Positions 15,461 through 23,448 of a stretch of 24,919 nucleotides of DNA are shown here, piece by piece. The position numbers and the translations under genes were made by a program. The DNA is from a virus. The notes under the pieces are model-generated. The model saw nothing but the letters and a program-made list of their open reading frames with translations. It had not been told where the DNA came from and made no database searches. The number at the start of each line of letters is the position of its first letter. Position 1 is the first letter of the stretch. The DNA lies in IMG/VR virus record IMGVR_UViG_3300042731_003906, positions 1-24,919 of that record. One strand, written 5' to 3'.

Positions 15461-15951
15461 TGACGTTAAATGTTGCAAATTTAATCTCAGATATTAAGAA
15501 CAGTTTCGATAACGCGACAACCTATCCATATAAAAGCGCAGAAACCGTAGCGTTAAATATAGCAGAAAATTACCATGATTATGCATCACTGGCGCAAAGT
15601 TGCGCGGGACTAACCCCAACCGTTGTTGATTATTCGGGCCTTCAGACGGCGCTTGTGGCAACGTTTGGCGATCCCGGTCAGTCAGCCGCCGAGGCGGCAT
15701 TAGAATGGTCTGATGCCTTTTACGGCTACTGGGAGGGTGCGCATTTTGGGGCCACCGGCGCGGTTGCTACTATTGTGGGTAAAACAGCGCTCAAAACGGC
15801 GCTTCAAAACATTTTTGAAAATACATCACAAACAGCGCAGCAAGCCGCAACGAATATTGGTAACGCTTTAAATACTTTTACAAAAACCGTCAACGTGCAA
15901 GATACGGCCGTCCCTCCGCCTTCAGGGTGCGGCCCCTTGCCGATATCGTGA
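15460..15951 (+). CDS. Hypothetical small helical baseplate-region protein
   Basis: This 163-residue protein starts in a TAATG overlap. It is mainly alpha-helical and Ala/Thr-rich: VANLISDIKNSF, SAETVALNIAENYHDYASLA, then QTALVATFGDPGQSAAEAALEW, YGYWEGAHFGATGA and a helix LKTALQNIFENTSQTAQQAATNIGNAL. The C-terminus is Pro/Cys-rich (PPPSGCGPLPIS). There is no signal peptide or clear membrane segment. Small helical proteins with this kind of IAxxYxxYA pattern often lie between spike and LysM-containing baseplate genes in contractile phages. I do not recognise a named family. It may be a minor baseplate component or chaperone; this is inferred from position. Confidence 0.6.
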   Translation: MTLNVANLISDIKNSFDNATTYPYKSAETVALNIAENYHDYASLAQSCAGLTPTVVDYSGLQTALVATFGDPGQSAAEAALEWSDAFYGYWEGAHFGATGAVATIVGKTALKTALQNIFENTSQTAQQAATNIGNALNTFTKTVNVQDTAVPPPSGCGPLPIS

Positions 15952-15957
15952 GAAATC

Positions 15958-17832
15958 ATGGCGTCAATTATAGATAAATTGTCAGAGTTAGCGCGGCAAA
16001 CCCGAACCGGGGATAGCTTTTATAATAAAAAACTTCCCTGGATTTTTCGGCTGAAGGTTGACGGTGAAAGTTTTGTGGGGCCAACAGGGGCCAACGGGGA
16101 GGCGCTTTTTATTCTCCCTATTAATCCCGATCGGTTTGATTATGATCTCCCCTACGCCATGGAGCTAACACCACAACAAGAAGGCGGCGTGTCGTCAGAG
16201 GAGGCCGGTTTTGTATTGGGAGAGATTAACATTTCCGGGACAACAGGATTTAAGTTAAGGCGACAACAAACCCTAACGTTTGCCAACGATGGCGGAAAAT
16301 TCACAGGTGGCTTAGGTGTTGGCGGCGGGGCATATGATGAGGTTTCCGGGCAAATGTCATTTTGGATTTTGGCGCAGCGATGTTTTGAGGGATATTCGGA
16401 GTTACAAAAAGATCCAAAACTAGGGCCAAAAACAAGGATGGAATTTCATGTGATGAAAGACCATCTTCATTTGCAAGTAAAACCCCGTCGATTTAAGATT
16501 TTGCGGACAGCCGCAAAAGAGCGCGTTTCTTATCGTTATGAAATTTCATTAGCTGTTATTGGAGCGGCGGAAAGTATTAGTTTCGAATCCCCTGATGAAA
16601 GAAGCCTTTTTGATAAAATTGGCGACACTATTAACGAGATCCGTGAATCCATCCAATCGGCAGCGGCGACCATTGATGATCTAACAGCGGCCATGGGCGA
16701 GCTGTCAAGGTATGTAAAAGGGATTGCCAGTCTTGTTGATGATATGCGATCTATTGTTAATGCAGCAACGAATTTTGTTAGCGGAGCAAAGAGTTTTTTT
16801 GATATTCCAGCCAAATTTATGGGACAAACGCTCGATCTGATAGAGTCAACACAGGAGTTATTTGAGGAGATTGATACAATCCCAAGCGATGTTTATCACA
16901 GCTTACAGGGTGTTCATGATGAATTTTGCCGAATGAAGGTTGCAGCGCGCGATCACTTCTATGAATCATGGGATGAAATAAGCAACGATTATGAGAATCA
17001 AACAGAATCCGCCTATGGAACTAATGTTAGCGATCGAGTTCAAAACGACATTGACGAAAAAGCTAGCGATGGATCATCTTCTCAAGGGCTAATGACCATT
17101 GATAAAGCTTTTGGTGGGGCCGTAAAACCAGGGGATCAAAAACGCCAATCACTGGCGACCATTCAGCGGAGGTTATCCAATAAAAATTATACTGGATTCA
17201 CCGAACGGGTTGTTGGCCAAGGCGATACAATTCAAAGCCTTGCAGCAAAACATTTAGGAAACGCACGGGATTGGATCGATCTTGTTATCGCTAATCGGCT
17301 GGTTGCGCCTTATGTTACAAATGGAGTAAAAATCCCAAATACCGTAACGGTTGGGGATAAAATAATTGTACCTATCACACAATCAAGCAAACCGCCGAAT
17401 GTTTTTACAACAGGGGACAGCGAGGCCGGCGAAAGTCAAGCTGAATCATTCCTGGGCACTGATTATGAGTTAACCAAGGACGGGGATCGATGGGGATGGG
17501 CAATTGATGTTGCTCATGGATCGGTTGATGCGAAAATGGTATCCGGGATTGATTGCCTGGGCCAAGGGTTAGCCTCTAGGTTAAGAACAACCAAAAACGA
17601 AAACATCCTTTATCCAGATGTTGGTATTCCGCGTATTACAGGAAAAACATTGATCGGCGATGACACGATCGAGACTAGGTTCTGGGTGAGAAATCAGCTT
17701 TTGTCCGATCCACGCATCGAAAAAATTACAAATTTTTCATTTGAAATAATAAATGATGCATTAATCATGAAAGTAACGGTTCAACCTATTGGGTTTAATA
17801 CGGCGAGAACGATCAGCCGCGTTTTGACATGA
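15958..17832 (+). CDS. LysM and gp25-like fused baseplate protein
   Basis: This 624-residue protein appears to contain three parts. Residues ~1-205 carry FILPINPDRFDYDLPYAM, then EAGFVLGEINISGTTGFKL, a beta domain often attached to tail LysM proteins. Residues ~220-340 are a long helical region (NEIRESIQSAAATIDDLTA and beyond). Residues ~413-478 form a LysM: TERVVGQGDTIQSLAAKHLG, then RDWIDLVIANRL and VTVGDKIIVP, the standard order of the peptidoglycan-binding or tube-binding module. Residues ~500-620 look like the gp25/W wedge domain: IDCLGQGLASRLRTTKNENI, then YPDVGI, LLSDPRIEKITNFSFEI and LIMKVTVQPIG. In Bacillus PBSX-like systems these are separate proteins (XkdP and XkdS types). The fusion would bind tube and wedge together. 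It precedes the J-like gene, as expected. Confidence 0.75.
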   Translation: MASIIDKLSELARQTRTGDSFYNKKLPWIFRLKVDGESFVGPTGANGEALFILPINPDRFDYDLPYAMELTPQQEGGVSSEEAGFVLGEINISGTTGFKLRRQQTLTFANDGGKFTGGLGVGGGAYDEVSGQMSFWILAQRCFEGYSELQKDPKLGPKTRMEFHVMKDHLHLQVKPRRFKILRTAAKERVSYRYEISLAVIGAAESISFESPDERSLFDKIGDTINEIRESIQSAAATIDDLTAAMGELSRYVKGIASLVDDMRSIVNAATNFVSGAKSFFDIPAKFMGQTLDLIESTQELFEEIDTIPSDVYHSLQGVHDEFCRMKVAARDHFYESWDEISNDYENQTESAYGTNVSDRVQNDIDEKASDGSSSQGLMTIDKAFGGAVKPGDQKRQSLATIQRRLSNKNYTGFTERVVGQGDTIQSLAAKHLGNARDWIDLVIANRLVAPYVTNGVKIPNTVTVGDKIIVPITQSSKPPNVFTTGDSEAGESQAESFLGTDYELTKDGDRWGWAIDVAHGSVDAKMVSGIDCLGQGLASRLRTTKNENILYPDVGIPRITGKTLIGDDTIETRFWVRNQLLSDPRIEKITNFSFEIINDALIMKVTVQPIGFNTARTISRVLT

Positions 17833-17842
17833 GGTAACAATA

Positions 17843-19243
17843 ATGGGCCAGTTTAGAGTTTTAACACAATCGCAAATATTAAACCGCATGATTAACCGTG
17901 TGGTTGCTAGAACCTTTTTAAAAGATCTGACAGACACATCGAGCGTTAAACAGGTTCTTGCGGCGGCGGCAAGAGAAGATGACGACCAATACTACCAGAT
18001 GTCTCAATTGCAAAAAATTATGGACATTGATCAAGCATATGGGCCAGATCTTGATCGCTTGGCGGTTAGATACAATCGAGACCTATTAATTCGCCAGGGG
18101 GCTCAAAAGGCAACTGGCGAGGTCACGTTTGGCAGGATTAACACTACCGGAGCCATAACCATCGCAATCGGCCAGGAGGTCAATGTTCCTGGCACTAATA
18201 TCAAGTTTGTCACAACCGAAGAGGGTTCAATGGCCGACGGTGTTGGCACATCAAACCCATGCGATATTACCGCAAGAGAAGTTGGAACCGATTATAATGT
18301 TGATATTGGTGCCATTACAGGTTTTGGCGTTAAGCCGTCGGGGGTTGATTCTGTGACCAATTCGGCGGCAATTACAAACGGGATAGATGAAGAGTCAGAC
18401 GATCAGTTTAGAGCGAGGATTAAACTTTATGTAAAAAGCTTGAGTCGAGGGACCGTCAACGCGCTAACTTATGCCGCGTTAACAGCGGTGGATCCGGTTA
18501 GTGGAAAGCGCGTTTTATTTGCGAATGTTGTCGAGGATATCGTCAATCTTGGAAATGTTATTCTGTACATTGATGACGGGAGCGGGACGGCAGAGGAGAC
18601 CGATACTCCGGTTAGTGGCGAAAGTGTCATTGCGAGCGCTATCGGCGGGGAAGTTGATTTATATACGCAAAAAAAGCCGATTAAGACAGAGTCCGGTTTT
18701 ACTGTCACGCGAACGGGATCGAGCCCGGCGGGTGAGCCCACTGGAACCTTAACCGTTGACGTTGATTACACGATTAATCCGGCAAGTGGCCACATTAAAC
18801 TTATTCAATCAAGCTTTCCAAATGGGTTGCCAACAGGATCGGCTGTAACGGCAAGCTATACTCCATTTAAAGGGTTAATCGCCGAATGTCAGAAAATTAT
18901 CGACGGCGATCCGAATGATTGGAGTAATTATCCCGGATATAGGGCAGCGGGTGTTTTAGTTCGCGTTTTATCGCCAACTATCACCCAAATGATATTTGAG
19001 GCCAATATAACTGTTTTATCGGGTTTTAGCCAAACTGATATTGCAGAAAAAGTGGCTACGGCCGTTTCCGGTTATATTAATTCATTGGGCATTGGCGAGG
19101 ATGTTATATTAAACGAAATAAGGGAACGCGCAATGTCAATCCCTGGCATGTACAATATTTTAACTACAAATCCAACAGAAGATAGAATTATCCTAGATAA
19201 CGGATTAGCGCGTATTTTATCAGGGAATATTAGTGTTGTGTAA
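17843..19243 (+). CDS. Baseplate J-like protein (gp6/gpJ family)
   Basis: This 466-residue protein matches the baseplate wedge J family. The N-terminus is helical (QILNRMINRVVARTFLKDLT, and AREDDDQYYQMSQLQKIMDI), then GPDLDRLAVRYNRDLLIRQG and GEVTFGRINTTGAITIAIGQEV, the conserved motifs, with DEESDDQFRARIKLYVKSLSR (~180-200) the clearest signature of family members. Residues ~290-340 contain a beta-hairpin insertion (TLTVDVDYTINPASGHIKL, then GSAVTASYTPF). The tail (FEANITVLSGFSQTDIAEKV, then INSLGIGEDVILNEI) matches the C-terminal J domain. J subunits form the ring of the baseplate that triggers sheath contraction. No gpI-like gene follows, which is unusual for this family. Confidence 0.88.
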   Translation: MGQFRVLTQSQILNRMINRVVARTFLKDLTDTSSVKQVLAAAAREDDDQYYQMSQLQKIMDIDQAYGPDLDRLAVRYNRDLLIRQGAQKATGEVTFGRINTTGAITIAIGQEVNVPGTNIKFVTTEEGSMADGVGTSNPCDITAREVGTDYNVDIGAITGFGVKPSGVDSVTNSAAITNGIDEESDDQFRARIKLYVKSLSRGTVNALTYAALTAVDPVSGKRVLFANVVEDIVNLGNVILYIDDGSGTAEETDTPVSGESVIASAIGGEVDLYTQKKPIKTESGFTVTRTGSSPAGEPTGTLTVDVDYTINPASGHIKLIQSSFPNGLPTGSAVTASYTPFKGLIAECQKIIDGDPNDWSNYPGYRAAGVLVRVLSPTITQMIFEANITVLSGFSQTDIAEKVATAVSGYINSLGIGEDVILNEIRERAMSIPGMYNILTTNPTEDRIILDNGLARILSGNISVV

Positions 19244-19251
19244 GTGATATA

Positions 19252-21024
19252 ATGGCCGATCCTAAACTATATACCATCGCCTATGATTCGGGCGACAATT
19301 CCATGGCCATCCTGGAATCGATCAATAATGGGGCCAGCTGGACCAAAAAAGCCGCCAACCTGGGGATGATTTCGTCCGCTCTAACTACGGGCGGATTGCA
19401 AGCTTATGAGGACGTTTTATATTTCGCTAATTATCAAACCATTGGCCGAATATTATCAAACGGCACGGTGCAGACTAAGCAAATCGTTACAGGGGATTGG
19501 TGCATTGGGGCTATACATGTCGTCGATCACGATAATATATACGTTGCTATTTGGGAGCGCGTTCGTCATTGGATGTACGCTTATCACATTGATGGGAATT
19601 GGCCGAATCCGGGGATAACCGGAATTGGCGGGGCTTATCTGTCATATGTTTATGGCATCCACACCATTTATGCTGTTAGTCCTAGCGATATTTATATCGC
19701 GGGTTATTTTTCCACGGGAGTTGGCTACGACGATTGCCTGGCGCATTATAATGGCGCAGGAAACCTCTACTACGATCCGACATTAAATGATCCGATTTGG
19801 ACTAATCGCACAGCAGGCGGGTTGGGTTATTATGACGGCTATGTATATGTTGCAACATATGGATATACTTATCCGCCGGAGCAGAAACGAATGGCCGTTT
19901 GGCGAGGGAGCGCGGGCAGTTGGACGCGACTATTTGAGTATACCCACGGAAGTTCCTATATGGGAGATGGAAATTCGTGGGTCTGTGGTAATACCATGTG
20001 GATTGATCCGGCCACCGGTTATATTTATTTAGCGCAAAGTCGAAATTCGCGTCGAGATATTTTGTATTGGGACGGAGGATCGCTCACAAATCCGTCGGAT
20101 TGGCATTGGTCGGGGCCGTTTTCTGTCTATTCAATGTCAAGCGTAATTGGCGCACTTTCCGGTCAAAGCGGGAGCCCTATTAGGCTATATTCAAGCCTTA
20201 CATATTCAACAATTGGCCAAAATGGAAGGTTTTGCGAATTCGATGGATCCGCATTTACAGATCTAGGCGGCCTTTCGAATAGAAATGTTTTTGGCATTTG
20301 TGCCATGGGGGATGCGACGCCACCGGTTGTTCAAAATCGAGATCCGGCGAACACTGAAACAGACGTGCTCGTTGAATCCAATTTCGAGTTAGAAGTTATC
20401 GATCCCGAATCCGGTGTTGATGCGGATAGCGTTATCATCCAGGTTAAACACGGCGTCGGAGGCAGTTGGATTGATGTTTGGAAAAACGACGCGGAGCAAA
20501 CCGGATATGATGTTACAAAATCGGTTATTACCGACGGATTTAAATATGTTGTAAACCCCGATAGTGATTTTCCGTATGATACAAGAATTTTTGTTCGCGT
20601 TTATGCCGAAAACGGATTCGAGGTCAGCGTTGATGAAACCAAATATTTTAACACCGAATTGCCCCCGATGGTTATCACAACAGTTGATCCGCAAATGTTT
20701 GACAACAGTGGCGGGATGCAGGTCACGGCGACGGGGCAATTCCCGACAGATCAGACGATTAAAATATATTTTGGCATATCGCAAAGCGAAAACGACGAGC
20801 CTTGCTATTGTGGCAAGGGCTATCAATATGAGTGTTTGTCGCCAGATGGCACGACATTAACATTTGTGACACCTCCAATTGATGGAACCGGAGACGCCTA
20901 TTATTTCACTTTTGTTCTTGAAGACTATTCTTTCAGCTTGGGGCCTTATAATGTTGTTGAACATAATTTAAATTTTAAAAAATTGTCGATTAAAAAAAGC
21001 CTAGTTCGCTGGCTAAAAGCATAG
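19252..21024 (+). CDS. Tail/baseplate adhesin: propeller-like, Ig-like and IPT-like domains
   Basis: This 590-residue protein begins nine bases after J. Residues ~1-350 show repeated aromatic strands with Gly turns and Asp (LYTIAYDSGDN, IYVAIWERVRHW, DIYIAGYFSTG, YVYVATYGYTYPP), and WIDPATGYIYLAQSRNSR, as in beta-propeller or sialidase-like repeats of receptor-binding proteins. From 354 (DATPPVVQNRDPANTETDV) an Ig-like domain of the bacterial Big type follows (~354-468), and ~470-565 resembles IPT/TIG (PPMVITTVDPQM, TVTATGQFP-like, then FVTPPIDGTG). Three close cysteines occur near ~520 (CYCGKGYQYEC). The basic C-terminus (FKKLSIKKSLVRWLKA) may be a docking peptide. Surface adhesion or host recognition is inferred; no enzyme motif was seen. 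Confidence 0.6.
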   Translation: MADPKLYTIAYDSGDNSMAILESINNGASWTKKAANLGMISSALTTGGLQAYEDVLYFANYQTIGRILSNGTVQTKQIVTGDWCIGAIHVVDHDNIYVAIWERVRHWMYAYHIDGNWPNPGITGIGGAYLSYVYGIHTIYAVSPSDIYIAGYFSTGVGYDDCLAHYNGAGNLYYDPTLNDPIWTNRTAGGLGYYDGYVYVATYGYTYPPEQKRMAVWRGSAGSWTRLFEYTHGSSYMGDGNSWVCGNTMWIDPATGYIYLAQSRNSRRDILYWDGGSLTNPSDWHWSGPFSVYSMSSVIGALSGQSGSPIRLYSSLTYSTIGQNGRFCEFDGSAFTDLGGLSNRNVFGICAMGDATPPVVQNRDPANTETDVLVESNFELEVIDPESGVDADSVIIQVKHGVGGSWIDVWKNDAEQTGYDVTKSVITDGFKYVVNPDSDFPYDTRIFVRVYAENGFEVSVDETKYFNTELPPMVITTVDPQMFDNSGGMQVTATGQFPTDQTIKIYFGISQSENDEPCYCGKGYQYECLSPDGTTLTFVTPPIDGTGDAYYFTFVLEDYSFSLGPYNVVEHNLNFKKLSIKKSLVRWLKA

Positions 21025-21037
21025 GAGAAAGAAATTG
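21023..21037 (+). promoter_or_regulatory. AGGAG ribosome site with TTG start
   Basis: AGGAG at 21023-21027 lies seven bases before TTG 21035. The upstream stop, TAG, is at 21022-21024. No ATG occurs at a suitable position near the frame start, and the N-terminal residues after TTG belong to a well-formed PKD-like domain, so TTG is the preferred start. TTG starts may lower expression relative to the sheath and tube. Confidence 0.6.
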
Positions 21038-23446
21038 CCGATTCCAGCAGTAACCGCAGGGGCGGATCAAGAATATAATTTTAGCGCATCCCCGCGAGAG
21101 GTAAACCTGTCAGCCAGCGCAACAGAGGGGGCCTACACGTACCAATGGACTATGAAATCCGTGCCCGAAGATTGTACGGCTGATTCGGGGACAAATGGGG
21201 ACTTTGTGAACGGCGTTTCATCCGTGCAAAACCCATCATTTTACACAACCGGTGGAGAGTGGGGCACGATTGTATGCGAATGCCTGGCTTACAACGATGA
21301 ATGGAGCGACCCAGATATTGACAGGGAGAATTGCCAGACGCAAATCATCATAAAAGGTCCGCGACTGTATGAACGCCTCATGAATGATTATTCGTTTAAA
21401 TGGGGCAAGAGTTTAATGAACAAATTCTGGCGCAAAATCGATGCTACAATGGCCAGAATAACCAGCGCCACCGTGCATTTGTATATAGATGCATCCTCCG
21501 GCGATGATGAAAATGATGGTTCGAGCTGGGGCAACGCGAAGGAAACGCTTTTGGCGGCGGTCGAGGCGGCGGCAGAATACCCTCGCCATGACATTGCATT
21601 TCACGCCAGGGGTGCGTTTAACGAAAATTCAAATTTAATTATTCCTATTTCTGGAAAACATCGAAAAGTTATTTTTGATTTCTTCGATAACGGCAATAAC
21701 GAAACTATAGTTGTTGCAGAACAAACTTCAACATCTGTCACAACGGATACGCTAACAAAAACTGGCGCGGGATGGACGGTAAATGCCTATCGCGGCGAGT
21801 GGGTCAAAATCACCGACGGCGCTCAAGCCGGCAACTACAGGCAGATCAGAAGCAACACTTCTGATACGATGACGTTTTGTAATTCTATCTCCGGTCTATC
21901 GGGCACGCCAAAATTCAAAATTGTTCGGTCGTCATGTCAGATCAATGGCAACGTAAACTTTTACAATTCTGGCAATGCAACCTGTGTGATTCAGGGGCTC
22001 GATAGCAATGGCGGGTTTATTGGGTTGTATGGCGGGGGGCATTACAAGACCATCGGTTGGACTCTGCGAAGTTCTGGTTGGTCTGAATTTGAGCAGATCA
22101 ACTCTATTAGCGACGGTTATTACATTAATCCTGATACGCTGGTCGAAAATTCTCTTATTCGATTAGGCATCCACTGTGATGACGATTATTTTTATTTTTA
22201 TGATCTCAACGTGTTTAATTTTGACTTTGGGATAACGGGTCTTGGCATCGATAGCGATGGGGTTAACTATGGCGTTTCAAATAAAACAGAATTTACCCGA
22301 GCTGTTACATGTGCTCGCAATAGATTTTTAAGGTTTTTGGATATAGTTGTTACCGGGGAGGTGACAGCTGGTACGGGATTTACGTTTGTCGAAGGCGGAA
22401 AATGCCAACTGGATAAAGCTTCGGTGTCCAATAAAAGCAGTCACGGGATTGCGGTCAGAGATGGGTTCCTCTATTTGGGTAATAGTGGGGGGATATCTGG
22501 ATCGGGAAACACAGGGGCGGGGCTGTTTGCCGATCATGGCTCCAGGGTCGTTTTGCATGACTCGCTGACACCAACGATCACGGGAACCGTGGGTGAGGTT
22601 TCTGTTGATGGAACGACGCAAAAATCAACATGGGCGGCAATAAACGGGGGGACGCCAGTTACATCCAGCGAGGGAACCTATGTTAAACGCAATCAGGATC
22701 ACCCGATTGACGCTGGCGGGGGTCAGACAAATACAGTAGCCGGAAGCAATGGCATTACCAATACCGGAGATAACGTTGATGCTACGCTAACGCCAACCTA
22801 TGGATCATCGGCTAATACGATTTGTCAAGGCAACGACAGCCGATTGAGTGATTCTAGAACGCCAACCAACCATGCATCGAACCACCAATTCGGGGGCGGT
22901 GATGCCATAAGGCTAGACGATCTTAATACGCCAGAGGACAATACCGATCTGAATTCGACAACAGCTGCTCACGGGCTCCTTCCGAAACTGGGTGGCGGCA
23001 CAACGAATTTTCTTCGGGCTGATGGAACATGGAATGCACCGCCAGGATCAGCCTCGCCGCTAACGACAAAAGGCGATCTGTACGGTTATGATACCGCCGA
23101 TGCTAGAATTCCGGTTGGCACAAATGGTCATGTGTTAACAGCCGACAGCACACAGACGCTAGGGGTAAAATGGGCAGCCGGCGGATCTTTTAGCGGATAT
23201 GAGGATGTTTTTACGGCAACCACGACGGGTCAGCAAACGTTCACATTAACCACGAATGCGGCGACCAATGCCAATTTTCCGGCGGGTTATTCCATTCTGG
23301 GGGTATATGTCAACGGTGTTAAACAGAAATATTCTTCGGGACCGAGCACACGAGAATATGATATGGGAGCGACGCCGGCGGCGAATACGGTTCGGGTTGG
23401 TGGGCTGAATATTGGCGACGAAGTTGAAGTGGTCTACGGAGCATAG
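21035..23446 (+). CDS. Tail fibre/spike: PKD-like, beta-helix and modular tip
   Basis: This 803-residue protein starts at TTG 21035. Residues ~4-105 look like a PKD-type Ig domain (VTAGADQEYNFSASPREVNL, then YTYQWTM). A helical linker (~108-148) follows with LMNDYSFKWGKSLMNKFWRK. From 149 a right-handed beta-helix/pectate-lyase-like region starts (LYIDASSGDDENDGSSW), the usual opening of such proteins, and continues to ~540. Residues ~560-715 contain short modules common in phage tail fibres (NDSRLSDSRTPTNHASNH, then GGTTNFLRADGTWNAPP and LTTKGDLYGYDTADARIPVG). The tip, ~718-803, ends in VYVNGVKQKY and GLNIGDEVEVVYG, a C-terminal domain familiar from fibres. The helix surface could bind or cleave polysaccharide; no catalytic site was identified. 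Confidence 0.7.
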   Translation: MPIPAVTAGADQEYNFSASPREVNLSASATEGAYTYQWTMKSVPEDCTADSGTNGDFVNGVSSVQNPSFYTTGGEWGTIVCECLAYNDEWSDPDIDRENCQTQIIIKGPRLYERLMNDYSFKWGKSLMNKFWRKIDATMARITSATVHLYIDASSGDDENDGSSWGNAKETLLAAVEAAAEYPRHDIAFHARGAFNENSNLIIPISGKHRKVIFDFFDNGNNETIVVAEQTSTSVTTDTLTKTGAGWTVNAYRGEWVKITDGAQAGNYRQIRSNTSDTMTFCNSISGLSGTPKFKIVRSSCQINGNVNFYNSGNATCVIQGLDSNGGFIGLYGGGHYKTIGWTLRSSGWSEFEQINSISDGYYINPDTLVENSLIRLGIHCDDDYFYFYDLNVFNFDFGITGLGIDSDGVNYGVSNKTEFTRAVTCARNRFLRFLDIVVTGEVTAGTGFTFVEGGKCQLDKASVSNKSSHGIAVRDGFLYLGNSGGISGSGNTGAGLFADHGSRVVLHDSLTPTITGTVGEVSVDGTTQKSTWAAINGGTPVTSSEGTYVKRNQDHPIDAGGGQTNTVAGSNGITNTGDNVDATLTPTYGSSANTICQGNDSRLSDSRTPTNHASNHQFGGGDAIRLDDLNTPEDNTDLNSTTAAHGLLPKLGGGTTNFLRADGTWNAPPGSASPLTTKGDLYGYDTADARIPVGTNGHVLTADSTQTLGVKWAAGGSFSGYEDVFTATTTGQQTFTLTTNAATNANFPAGYSILGVYVNGVKQKYSSGPSTREYDMGATPAANTVRVGGLNIGDEVEVVYGA

Positions 23447-23448
23447 TC

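Noticed and set aside
20389-20826. 145-codon open frame on the - strand
   Set aside because: It lies wholly within the Ig/IPT part of the adhesin gene, has no family pattern, and no other - strand gene is supported.
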